Below, piece after piece: positions 1 to 7,375 of a stretch of DNA of 14,516 nucleotides (positions within the stretch are counted from its first letter, which is position 1; every line of letters starts with the position of its first letter). The position numbers and the translations under genes were made by a program. The notes under the pieces were generated by a model, which made no database searches, was not told the origin of the DNA, and was given only the letters and a program-made list of their open reading frames with translations. Location: assembly GCA_964563165.1 (NCBI GenBank), contig CAZLWA010000076.1, positions 1 through 14,516 of the forward strand. Reading direction: 5' to 3'. The stretch comes from CAZLWA01 sp964563165. Lineage in GTDB: Bacteria > CLD3 > SB21.

Positions 1-2
1 CG

Positions 3-1673
3 TCATTGGAACAAATAGATGAGCTGGCGAAATTAGATTGTGTGGAACGCATTGAATTGGTAGGACGATTTAAAAGGAACAGAGATTTTCCCGAAACGGC
101 TTCCGAAGAAATTCACGCGCCTTTGGGTAAAAACAGTTCAAACGGCGCGTTCGACCCTGCGTTTTATGGGGGCTCCTATACGCAGGTTCAGCAGATCAAT
201 GTTCCGGCAGTTCATCAGCGCGGAATTTTCGGACAAGGCGTGATCATTGCGGTATTGGATAATGGATTCCGTCTTTTGAGCCATCAAGCCTTTGATTCCA
301 TGACAATTATTGACACAAAGGATTTTGTCGATCATAAACACGACGTCGCTCCAAACAATCCCGACCCTTTTTTCGGATCGCACGGGATCAACACGCTGTC
401 GACGATCGGCGGTTACGTTCCTACGCAGTTGATCGGTCCCGCATTCCGCGCAAGTTATATTCTTGCACGCACAGAGAACGACAGCAGCGAAACTCCGGTG
501 GAAGAAGATAATTGGATCGCCGGTATGCAGTGGGCGGACAGTTTGGGAGCGGATATCATCAGCAGTTCATTGGGATATTTGGATTTTGATTTCGGTTCGC
601 CGCGTCAATACGACTGGACATGGATGAACGGGGACTCGACGGTGGTTACTCAGGGAGCGAATATCGGCGTGAGCATGGGGCTAGTGATCGTGAATTCCGC
701 TGGGAACCAAGGTTTCAATTCTTCGCACAATACATTGGTTGCACCCTCGGACGGCGACAGCGTCATTGCGGTTGGAGCGGTCACATCAAGCGGGATCAAG
801 GCAAGTTTCAGTTCCAACGGTCCTACCACTCTGGGTAAGATCAAACCCGATGTCATGGCGATGGGACAGGGCGTGAGAGCCGCGAGTGCAACGAATATGA
901 ACGGGTTTGTATCGGTTGACGGCACTTCCTTTTCCTGTCCGCTCACAGCGGGCGTGTGTGCGTTGATATTGTCGGCGCATCCCGATCTCACACCGGCGCA
1001 ATTGCGCTGGGCTCTCATGCACACGGCCGACCGCGCGTCCAGTCCGGATAATTCTTACGGCTACGGAATCATCAACGCGCTTGCGGCCATCAGTCCGGCC
1101 GCTCCGCAAATCCTCAACGCCACTCCCGATAGCGGACAGATTATTTTGAAATGGAGCAAAAGCTCTTCCGCGAAGTTCATGCGCTACCGCATTTACGGAG
1201 GCCTGACTTCGGCCCCGACAAGCGTTCTGGATTCTGTCGGGTTGCGAAACGATACTGTCAAAATATTTTCCGGGCTGACAAGCAGCAATACATATTTTTA
1301 CCGCGTTACGACCTTAGATTCGAATCATTTCGAGAGTTCATTCTCTAACGAAGTGAGCGCTGTTCCTCTGCCTGAATCGAGCGGTCCCGTTACTCAGTTT
1401 GTGCTGCAGCAGAATTACCCTAATCCGTTCAATCCTGGTACGCAAATCAAATATGATGTGTTCAAAGTGGGTAATGTAAAGATCGTCGTGTATAACTCAC
1501 TGGGACAGAAAGTCAAAACGCTGGTCAACAGTTTTCACGGTGTGATCAATACCTATGTTGCCTCTTGGGACGGCAAAGACGAATCCGGCAGCGCCGTATC
1601 ATCCGGGGTTTATTTTTATCGCATGACAGCCAGCGGCTTTTCGAAAACGAAGAGAATGCTTCTGGTGCGCTAA
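3..1673 (+). CDS. Secreted subtilisin-like serine protease (S8) with FN3-like and C-terminal sorting domains, 5' partial
   Basis: The reading frame is open to the left edge, so the true start and signal peptide lie outside the window; the first in-frame TTG (position 6) is not a credible start. Residue numbers count from that TTG. The start ('VERIELVGRFKR') resembles the end of an S8 propeptide. The catalytic set is complete: Asp85 in AVLDNG, His126 in GSHG, the oxyanion Asn234 in SAGN and Ser308 in DGTSFSCP. A fibronectin-III-like domain follows (about 363-455). The last ~90 residues form a sorting domain starting 'FVLQQNYPNPFNP' and ending 'KTKRMLLVR', the type associated in FCB bacteria with type IX-like secretion and surface attachment. 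It is therefore probably exported and cell-surface or extracellular. It converges on cstA, and its TAA stop overlaps the first heptamer of the repeat array. The protease call is firm; the substrate is unknown. Confidence 0.93.
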   Translation, partial: SLEQIDELAKLDCVERIELVGRFKRNRDFPETASEEIHAPLGKNSSNGAFDPAFYGGSYTQVQQINVPAVHQRGIFGQGVIIAVLDNGFRLLSHQAFDSMTIIDTKDFVDHKHDVAPNNPDPFFGSHGINTLSTIGGYVPTQLIGPAFRASYILARTENDSSETPVEEDNWIAGMQWADSLGADIISSSLGYLDFDFGSPRQYDWTWMNGDSTVVTQGANIGVSMGLVIVNSAGNQGFNSSHNTLVAPSDGDSVIAVGAVTSSGIKASFSSNGPTTLGKIKPDVMAMGQGVRAASATNMNGFVSVDGTSFSCPLTAGVCALILSAHPDLTPAQLRWALMHTADRASSPDNSYGYGIINALAAISPAAPQILNATPDSGQIILKWSKSSSAKFMRYRIYGGLTSAPTSVLDSVGLRNDTVKIFSGLTSSNTYFYRVTTLDSNHFESSFSNEVSAVPLPESSGPVTQFVLQQNYPNPFNPGTQIKYDVFKVGNVKIVVYNSLGQKVKTLVNSFHGVINTYVASWDGKDESGSAVSSGVYFYRMTASGFSKTKRMLLVR

Positions 1674-1805
1674 TTACGAATTACAAATTAAGAATTAAGA
1701 ATTAAGAATTAAGAATTAAGAATTAAGAATTAAGAATTAAGAATTAAGAGCTAACTGATAACTGTTGACTGACAACTGATCACTGATCACTGTTAACCGT
1801 TAACT
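1672..1805. repeat. Heptanucleotide tandem repeat array filling the gap between two convergent genes
   Basis: The whole interval can be read as 7-bp units: AATTACG, AATTACA, nine perfect AATTAAG (1686-1748), one extra A (1749), then eight related units of the form G-N-T/C-N-A-C-T/C (GCTAACT, GATAACT, GTTGACT, GACAACT, GATCACT twice, GTTAACC, GTTAACT; 1750-1805). The array starts inside the TAA stop of the protease gene and runs through the stop codon and last sense codon of cstA on the other strand. It resembles the short tandemly repeated heptamers (STRR) known from cyanobacteria. No T-tract terminator is visible. Confidence 0.9.
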
Positions 1806-3650
1806 GCATCCGTATTCCGGCGGAGAAAAGCCCTCCTTTGCCTGCACAATCTTCCCGTTGATCACGTATTGCCCCTTTACCAGCACCCGGTACCACCGTC
1901 TGAAAGCTTCTACAAGAACGATGATCGCACAGGTCATGATGATGACCGTCATGATGATGTTGATCGTGCCCTGAACACTCGTCTGAGGATCCATCGTCAT
2001 CGGCATGAAATTATCCGTAATGTTGAGCCAGCCGGCGGTCAACGTAGTTACGGCAACAAATGCCAGCGGAACCAACGTTATCCAGACAAAACGTTTTTTG
2101 CCTGAATTGATGATCGCGCTCGTAGCCACGGCGAGTGCGACGCTTGCAAGCAGTTGATTAGCCGTTCCGAACATCGGCCAAATAGTGCTGATACTGCCCG
2201 TCCAAATAAAGTAACTCCACCCGAAAACGACCAGCGCGGTGGAGATCAATGTACCCGGGAGCCAATCCGTTCTTTCAAACGGCTTCCACATTCGCCCGCC
2301 GAATTCCTGCACCAGAAAGCGTGCGACGCGCGTGCCGGTATCGATCGTCGTGAGAATGAACAGCGCTTCGAACATGATAGCATAGTGGTACCAGTAGGAC
2401 ATCAATGACGTCATGCCCGGAATGGCGCTGAAAATTTGTGAAAACCCCACGGCGAGAGAAACCGCCCCGCCGGTCCTTCCGGCAAGGGACTCGCCGATGG
2501 TCTGCGATAGTTCATTCAAATTTACCGGCGTCAGTCCGAGTGCGGCAAATTTCTCCGGTGAAACATTGATCGCAAAATAATCTTCCGGGAATAGCGAGCT
2601 CGACGCGATCAGCGCGACGATACCGACGAGCCCTTCCATCAGCATCGCACCGTAGCCGATGAACCGCGCATCCGATTCTTTGTTGAGCATTTTCGGCGTC
2701 GTTCCCGACGCGACGAGAGCATGAAAACCTGAGATAGCCCCGCAGGCGATCGTGATAAAAACGAACGGAAAGATCTTTCCGGGAATGATCGGCCCGCCGC
2801 CATTGACAAATTCCGTCACGGCAGGCATTTTCAGATCGGGATGAACGATAAATACACCGATCACGAGGGCGGCGATGGTCCCGATCTTCATATACGAACT
2901 CAAATAGTCGCGCGGGCACAGCAGGAGCCATACGGGCAGTACCGATGCTACAAATCCATATGCGGCGATCGAGATGATAATGCCTTCGCGGGATAGCGTA
3001 AAATAAGGCGCGAGAAACGAGTCTGGAATGAAACTTCCGGCAATGACCGCGCCGAAAACAGAGATCACGCCGATCGCGCTCGCTTCAGCGATCTTTCCGG
3101 GCCGGATGCGGTACATCCAGAGGCCGACAAAAAGTGCAATCGGAATGGTCATCGCAATGGTAAAGGTGCCCCACGAACTTTCCCGCAGCGCATTGACCAC
3201 GGCCAAACCCAGTCCGGCTAATGCGATGACGACAATGATCAGTATCGCGATCGAGCCGATGAGACCGGCCAGAGGGCTGATCTCGTGGCGGGCGATCTCC
3301 GCCAGCGATTTTCCTTTTCGGCGGATCGACGCGGCGAGTATGACAAAATCCTGGACCGCGCCCGCGAGGCAGACGCCTATGAGCAGCCACAAAAAGCCGG
3401 GCAGAAAACCGAATTGTGCGGCGAGCACCGGGCCGATAAGAGGGCCCGCGCCGGATATGGCCGCAAAATGATGTCCGAACAAAACCCATTTGTTGGTGGC
3501 AGTATAATTTTGGCCGTCGTTCAATTCGTGGGCGGGCGTTTGACGGGCATCGTCTAGGGCGGCCACTTTGGATGCGATGAACGCGCTGTAGTAACGATAG
3601 GCAATGGCCAATACGCAAAGCGCGCCGAGCAGAAGAGGAAATGCATTCAC
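1800..3650 (-). CDS. cstA: CstA family carbon-starvation / pyruvate (peptide) transporter
   Basis: This is a 616-residue polytopic inner-membrane protein, complete but shorter than E. coli CstA (701 aa). CstA signatures are all present: 'FGHHFAAISGAGPLIGP' (58-74), 'CPRDYLSSYMKIG' (245-257), 'FPFVFITIACGAISGFHAL' (294-312), 'TTIDTGTRVARF' (434-445) and 'FGTANQLL' (494-501). The C-terminus is 'PPEYGCS'. The family imports pyruvate and has been linked to peptide uptake during carbon limitation. The start is GTG at 3650, with an AAGGA ribosome binding site (minus strand of 3660-3664) nine bases upstream. The last codon (Ser) and the TAA stop lie in the heptamer array, so the extreme C-terminus may have been set by the repeat. 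An upstream 24-bp motif (3668-3691) is shared with mgtE. The family is certain; the exact substrate is inferred. Confidence 0.95.
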   Translation of the reverse strand: MNAFPLLLGALCVLAIAYRYYSAFIASKVAALDDARQTPAHELNDGQNYTATNKWVLFGHHFAAISGAGPLIGPVLAAQFGFLPGFLWLLIGVCLAGAVQDFVILAASIRRKGKSLAEIARHEISPLAGLIGSIAILIIVVIALAGLGLAVVNALRESSWGTFTIAMTIPIALFVGLWMYRIRPGKIAEASAIGVISVFGAVIAGSFIPDSFLAPYFTLSREGIIISIAAYGFVASVLPVWLLLCPRDYLSSYMKIGTIAALVIGVFIVHPDLKMPAVTEFVNGGGPIIPGKIFPFVFITIACGAISGFHALVASGTTPKMLNKESDARFIGYGAMLMEGLVGIVALIASSSLFPEDYFAINVSPEKFAALGLTPVNLNELSQTIGESLAGRTGGAVSLAVGFSQIFSAIPGMTSLMSYWYHYAIMFEALFILTTIDTGTRVARFLVQEFGGRMWKPFERTDWLPGTLISTALVVFGWSYFIWTGSISTIWPMFGTANQLLASVALAVATSAIINSGKKRFVWITLVPLAFVAVTTLTAGWLNITDNFMPMTMDPQTSVQGTINIIMTVIIMTCAIIVLVEAFRRWYRVLVKGQYVINGKIVQAKEGFSPPEYGCS

Positions 3651-3667
3651 AATTCGCGGTCCTTACC

Positions 3668-3691
3668 TAAATTTTGAGTTCATGAGTCACA
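3668..3691 (-). promoter_or_regulatory. Conserved upstream motif shared with mgtE (copy at cstA)
   Basis: On the cstA strand the core reads TGTGACTCATGAACTC followed by AAAATTTA. The same 24-bp string occurs upstream of mgtE (8875-8898) with only three differences. Here it ends 17 bases before the GTG start, just upstream of the AAGGA ribosome binding site, so it could be promoter, operator, or both. The role is inferred; the match is directly visible. Confidence 0.5.
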
Positions 3692-3714
3692 ATTTCAATC
3701 GGAGATAATTGTAT

Positions 3715-3733
3715 CGCGGATTCGGAATCCGCG
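3715..3733. repeat. REP-like hairpin
   Basis: Arms CGCGGATTC and GAATCCGCG flank a single central G, giving a 19-base interrupted palindrome (8-bp stem, 3-nt loop), followed by CTAC. The palindrome-plus-CTAC layout resembles the CGCAGGCTTAAGCCTGCG-CCTAC hairpin in the element at 13996-14132. No T-run follows, so it is more like a REP palindrome than an intrinsic terminator. Confidence 0.6.
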
Positions 3734-3762
3734 CTACGGATACACGAGAGGCGCAATATACC

Positions 3763-4045
3763 ATCAATAACTATTATTCACAATCTACGGCATTCAATGG
3801 ACATCATGAATTAGACTCGTATCCCTTCCCCCTTGAAAAGGGGGTGTCCCGCTTCAGGCGGGACGGGGGATTGGTGTGCAACATAAGATTAACAAGAATT
3901 ATTTGCAATCGCCGGTACTCAACGGAAAATTAAATGCGTATTTCATTCCCACATGGAAAGGGGTGTCCCTCTTCAGGCGGGACGGACCAGTTGACGTGTA
4001 ATATATAATCAATAAGAATTATTTACAACAACCGGTATCGAATGG
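3763..4045. repeat. Three degenerate ~120-125-bp direct repeats
   Basis: Copies start at 3763 (ATCAATAACTATTATTCACAA), 3888 (ATTAACAAGAATTATTTGCAA) and 4008 (ATCAATAAGAATTATTTACAA); the spacing is 125 and 120 bp and the third is truncated after about 38 bp. Copies 1 and 2 each contain GTCCC..TTCAG..GGGAC hairpins (3846-3864 with a perfect 7-bp stem, 3965-3983 with one mismatch). Copy 1 also has the hairpin CCCCCTT-GAA-AAGGGGG (3828-3844). With the hairpin at 3715, this accounts for most of the non-coding stretch 3651-4126. A 74-codon ORF crossing it (3709-3933) has no protein-like features. Confidence 0.65.
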
Positions 4046-4116
4046 AACTTTTCTTCAGCCCCTTCGTTCGTACCCATTGATTCAGACTTTTCTTTTTTGT
4101 AATATGAGACTTAGAT

Positions 4117-4120
4117 GAGG
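4117..4120 (+). promoter_or_regulatory. Ribosome binding site that favours the ATG at 4127
   Basis: GAGG at 4117-4120 is six bases before ATG 4127. The upstream in-frame ATG at 4115 has no comparable site and overlaps the GAGG itself, so 4127 is the better start. Confidence 0.6.
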
Positions 4121-4126
4121 ACAAAT

Positions 4127-4840
4127 ATGAGACAACTCTGCGTGCTGTTTTTCATGGTTACCGCACCTGCCGTATCCGCGCAAATCGAACTGGAACGCTA
4201 CCGTGCGGATAGGGTGTACGACAGCGGGGATAATTACCATGCGATGCAGATGTATAAACAATTACTGGATAATAATCCGAATGATCCCGAATTGAATTAT
4301 AATGTCGGGAACGCGCTTTACCGCCAGCAGCAGTATGACCAGGCGAAGCAGTATTATCAGCGCGCGTTGGAAAACACCGAAAACAGCAAATTAAAAAGTG
4401 ATATTCAATATAATATCGCCAATTGTGAATACAAATCAAAAAAATTGGACGAAAGTATTGAACGATACAAGCAAGTGCTGCGAAAAAATTCCGAAGACGA
4501 TGATGCGCGCAAGAACCTGGAATTGGCCTTGAGACAAAAACAGAAAGAAAACCCGCCGCCGCAGAAGAATAAGGATCAAAGCCAATCGGAGAAGAATCAA
4601 GACAAGCAAAAGGAAAAAAAGGATCAGAAAAAGGACCAGGACCGGCAAAAGAAACAAAACGATCAGAAGAACAAAGACAATCCGAACGATCAGAAAAACA
4701 AAATGGCGCAGAATCAAGGCCTCTCAAAACAGGAAGCCGAGCGCGTCCTTGACGCTTTGAAAAATCAGGAAAAAGACTATCAGAAGAAAAAGCTGAAAGA
4801 CAGAATGACCAAGGAAGAAAAAACGGACAAGGACTGGTAG
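4127..4840 (+). CDS. batC: BatC-like TPR protein, exported
   Basis: The chosen start gives 237 residues; an in-frame ATG at 4115 would add four. It begins with a hydrophobic signal peptide ending near 'APAVSAQ'. Three TPR units follow (about 21-50, 53-87, 90-123), with typical 'NYNVGNALYRQQQYDQAKQYYQRAL' spacing. A strongly hydrophilic K/Q/D/N-rich linker (about 140-195) leads to a short C-terminal helix, 'GLSKQEAERVLDALKNQEK', which matches the end of Bacteroides-type aerotolerance BatC proteins. Such proteins sit in the periplasm and are encoded with membrane VWA proteins (BatA/BatB), as here. Their biochemical role is not well defined; they have been linked to aerotolerance and envelope stress. 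The usual partners (MoxR ATPase, DUF58, BatD) are not next to it. The low-complexity linker has skewed A/G-rich codon use. Family assignment is good; function is inferred. Confidence 0.82.
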   Translation: MRQLCVLFFMVTAPAVSAQIELERYRADRVYDSGDNYHAMQMYKQLLDNNPNDPELNYNVGNALYRQQQYDQAKQYYQRALENTENSKLKSDIQYNIANCEYKSKKLDESIERYKQVLRKNSEDDDARKNLELALRQKQKENPPPQKNKDQSQSEKNQDKQKEKKDQKKDQDRQKKQNDQKNKDNPNDQKNKMAQNQGLSKQEAERVLDALKNQEKDYQKKKLKDRMTKEEKTDKDW

Positions 4841-4841
4841 A

Positions 4842-4950
4842 AAACAGCGTTCAGCCGTCAGCAATCAGCGATCAGCGATCAGCTGATTTGGGTTGTAAAC
4901 TGAAAGCTAAATGCTGACGGCTGAATGCTGAAAGCTGAATGCTGACAGCT
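4842..4950. repeat. Two heptamer arrays in opposite orientation (inverted minisatellite)
   Basis: The left array (4842-4883) is six units of NNNNAGC/NNTCAGC type: AAACAGC, GTTCAGC, CGTCAGC, AATCAGC, GATCAGC, GATCAGC. After a 15-bp spacer, the right array (4899-4950) is ACTGAAA, GCTAAAT, GCTGACG, GCTGAAT, GCTGAAA, GCTGAAT, GCTGACA, GCT. The two are reverse complements in design, including a perfect 14-bp inverted repeat (TTCAGCCGTCAGCA at 4850-4863 against 4912-4925), so the transcript could form a long imperfect hairpin between the two genes. There is no T-tract. The array starts one base after the batC stop and contains the upstream in-frame ATG (4939) of the next gene. Confidence 0.85.
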
Positions 4951-4957
4951 ATTCTAA

Positions 4958-4963
4958 AAGGAG
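4958..4963 (+). promoter_or_regulatory. Strong ribosome binding site that favours the TTG start at 4969
   Basis: AAGGAG at 4958-4963 is five bases before TTG 4969. The in-frame ATG at 4939 lies inside the heptamer repeat and has no Shine-Dalgarno sequence, so the TTG is preferred. Confidence 0.65.
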
Positions 4964-4968
4964 CGAGT

Positions 4969-7158
4969 TTGACGTATACGAATGTGGATCTGAGTTTTGC
5001 CGGAAGCGTTGTTGTCCTTATCATACTCTGTGCCGCCGCCGTTTGGTTTTCGTTTTTCTCCTACAAAGAAACTATCCCGCCCGTTTCCCCATTGAGAAAA
5101 CATATTCTTGCCGTACTGCGGAGTCTCTCCATGTGCACCGTCGTGTTCATTATTTTCGAACCGATCTTAAGCCTGAGTTATCAGAAAAACGAGTTGGCGG
5201 TGATCGCCGTCCTGGCTGACCATTCGGAAAGTATGGGTATTACGGACGCAGGCGGAGATCGCCGGGCGATACTCACGAGTATTTTGTCGGGCGAAACGCT
5301 CAAAGAAATTGAAAAGAACAACCGGGTGGACTTCTTCAAATTTTCCAATGATGCCGAGCCGGTCGAACGCCGGGAATTTGATTCGCTGGCATGGGACGGC
5401 GGCGCCACGGACATCGCGTCGTCGCTGGAAACCGTAAAAAAGAAAATGGCCGGCAAGAATTTCACAGCAGCCGTTCTTATCAGCGACGGCCAATATAACC
5501 TGGGTACGAACCCCGCCGCGTATGCTTCCGTTTTCGGGGTTCCTATTTTCACTATCGGCGTCGGAAATCCTGCTGAACAAAAAGATATCGTAATGTCCCA
5601 AATCAACAACAATGAGATCGCCTACGTTAACAACAAGATTCCGGTGGATGCTTCGCTCACTTCATTTGGGTATAAAGGAAAATCGTTAACGGTTCATCTG
5701 ACCAACGAAAACAAGGTCATTCAGACGAGAACCGTTACAGCGCAGGACGACGGAGCTATCGTCCACGCAGCGTTCGAGATTCAAGCGGACAAAATAGGCC
5801 TTCAAAAATATGCGATCGGCGCGGTGCCGCTGGAAGGGGAGTTAACGGAGAAAAACAATTCTAAAACATTTTTCATAAAGGTCCTGAAGAATAAATCTTC
5901 GGTATGCCTGGTCTCAGGAGCGCCCGGTTCGGATCACGGTTTTTTGTATCTTACGCTGAGGGACGATCCGAGCATTCAGGTGAAGGGCTTCGTCGAAAAT
6001 AAAGACGGCGCGCTGTCTGAGCTGAAATCCAACGCGGAGGATCCGGCAAAAGAATTTGATTGTTTTATTTTTAACAATTATCCCACGGCGAATTCCGACA
6101 TGAGCAAATTTCAAAGTTATGCGAATTCGATTACGCGCGACGGCAAGCCGCTGTTGTTGTTTTATGGAATGAACTTTGATGTTAACAGATTTCAATTATT
6201 GAAGACGGCTTCCCCGGTAGAATTCAAAACGGACAACGCGTTGGAGGAAACGCAGATTTATCCGGCGTTGAGCGTGAGCGGCAAGAACAGCGTGATCCTT
6301 AAGATTTCCGACGATCCCAACGAAACGGCCAGGCAATGGGCTGAATTGCCGCCCGTGTGGATCTACAGGACGACGGCCGTGCCTAGTGACGGCAGCGAAG
6401 TGCTGGCTCGGGTCGACATGACGCGCGCATCAAATGTCCTTAAATTGCGAAGGGATATTCCGCTCATCGTTTCAAAAAGGTCGGTGAAGCAAAAATCCAT
6501 TGCTGTGATGGCGTACGGACTTTGGAAAAGTTATTTCGTCATGTCGGGATTGGGGAAATCAAACAGTGCATATACAAGTTTTATTTCCAATGCCGTGCGC
6601 TGGCTTACGACCACGGATGACACCCGGCCGGTGATCATTTCGACGTCAAAGAAAATTTATCACAACGGCGAAAAAGTTTTATTTACGGCACAGGCCTACG
6701 ATGAACAATTTAATCCGGTCAATGATGCGACTGTGAAATTAAGGATCATACGAGGGGAGCGAATCACCGACCTGCAGATGGAATTTGTTGGCAACGGGCG
6801 TTATGAAGGCGTGTTGAACGGGTTGGAGGTTGGGGATTATGATTTTACGGGTGAGGCGGTCAAAAACGACATAATACTCGGAAAAGACAATGGAAAATTT
6901 ACGGTCGAGGATTTCAGTATTGAATTGGTGACGACGGCTATGAATGAGAAGCTTTTGAAGAATATCGCCGCCGAAAGCGGAGGCCGTTATTTTACGGCGG
7001 ACTCGGTTTCCGATATTCTAAGATACATTAATTTTCCACCGCAAATTTCCGAAGAGAAGGATGAGACTGAATTATGGAATAAATCGGTTCTGCTTTATCT
7101 TTTTGCAGGATTACTTACGGTGGAATGGTTTATCCGAAAACGAAGCGGTATGCTGTAA
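4969..7158 (+). CDS. Membrane-anchored von Willebrand factor A domain protein (Bat-like)
   Basis: The chosen TTG start gives 729 residues (an in-frame ATG at 4939 would add ten). Two N-terminal membrane segments (about 8-30 and 45-67) resemble the BatA N-terminus. A VWA domain (about 76-205) has an intact MIDAS: D84-x-S86-x-S88 ('ADHSES'), T147 in GGATD and D173 in ISDGQ, so it should bind a divalent metal and a protein partner. A beta-rich region follows. Residues about 308-415 look like a degenerate class I glutamine-amidotransferase-like fold without an obvious catalytic cysteine triad. An Ig-like domain (about 553-648) precedes a last membrane helix (about 705-723) and a short basic tail. 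The bulk should therefore be periplasmic. It is downstream of the BatC-like gene and likely co-transcribed. Similar large VWA proteins are usually annotated only by domain; the role is probably envelope-related. The gatase-like reading is tentative. Confidence 0.85.
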   Translation: MTYTNVDLSFAGSVVVLIILCAAAVWFSFFSYKETIPPVSPLRKHILAVLRSLSMCTVVFIIFEPILSLSYQKNELAVIAVLADHSESMGITDAGGDRRAILTSILSGETLKEIEKNNRVDFFKFSNDAEPVERREFDSLAWDGGATDIASSLETVKKKMAGKNFTAAVLISDGQYNLGTNPAAYASVFGVPIFTIGVGNPAEQKDIVMSQINNNEIAYVNNKIPVDASLTSFGYKGKSLTVHLTNENKVIQTRTVTAQDDGAIVHAAFEIQADKIGLQKYAIGAVPLEGELTEKNNSKTFFIKVLKNKSSVCLVSGAPGSDHGFLYLTLRDDPSIQVKGFVENKDGALSELKSNAEDPAKEFDCFIFNNYPTANSDMSKFQSYANSITRDGKPLLLFYGMNFDVNRFQLLKTASPVEFKTDNALEETQIYPALSVSGKNSVILKISDDPNETARQWAELPPVWIYRTTAVPSDGSEVLARVDMTRASNVLKLRRDIPLIVSKRSVKQKSIAVMAYGLWKSYFVMSGLGKSNSAYTSFISNAVRWLTTTDDTRPVIISTSKKIYHNGEKVLFTAQAYDEQFNPVNDATVKLRIIRGERITDLQMEFVGNGRYEGVLNGLEVGDYDFTGEAVKNDIILGKDNGKFTVEDFSIELVTTAMNEKLLKNIAAESGGRYFTADSVSDILRYINFPPQISEEKDETELWNKSVLLYLFAGLLTVEWFIRKRSGML

Positions 7159-7166
7159 AAGTTTCC

Positions 7167-7375
7167 AGTGCCATTTCAGATAAATAATGTTGTGTTTCGC
7201 AGACTTAATCTGCGCCTATTCTATTGAAACGGTCGGTAGCCGCAACCGCCAGCGCTGAGCAAGGCCTGCGCCAAAGGCGCATCAGCCTCTGGCTGAGAAG
7301 GGTTAGGTTACTATGAATTATTCAAACGGTCGGCAGCCGCAACCTTTAGGCTGCGATGAAATTAGTACAATCTTA
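7167..7375. repeat. Composite REP/MITE-like repeat block, damaged copy of the element at 13996-14132
   Basis: The left part (AGTGCCATTTCAGATAAATAA, then TTTCGCAGACTTAATCTGCGCCTA with a hairpin at 7198-7214, then GGTAGCCGCAACC) closely matches the left two thirds of the 137-bp element at 13996. A 20-bp string, AACGGTCGG[T/C]AGCCGCAACC, occurs twice, at 7228-7247 and 7325-7344. Between them are two extra hairpins: TGCGCC-AAA-GGCGCA (7267-7281) and TCAGCC-TCT-GGCTGA (7282-7296). The right terminal inverted repeat seen in the other copy is missing; the block runs directly to the mgtE stop codon. It fills the gap between the convergent VWA and mgtE genes. Confidence 0.75.

Noticed and set aside
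1672..1805. CRISPR array
   Set aside because: The units are 7 bp and contiguous, with no spacers, so this is a microsatellite-type array.
3028..3471. 147-codon ORF on the + strand opposite cstA
   Set aside because: Antisense shadow of a well-conserved membrane protein gene; no ribosome binding site or domain.
3709..3933. 74-codon ORF on the + strand between cstA and the BatC-like gene
   Set aside because: It crosses a REP hairpin and most of two direct-repeat copies, has no ribosome binding site and no protein-like composition. It is a chance ORF in repeat DNA.
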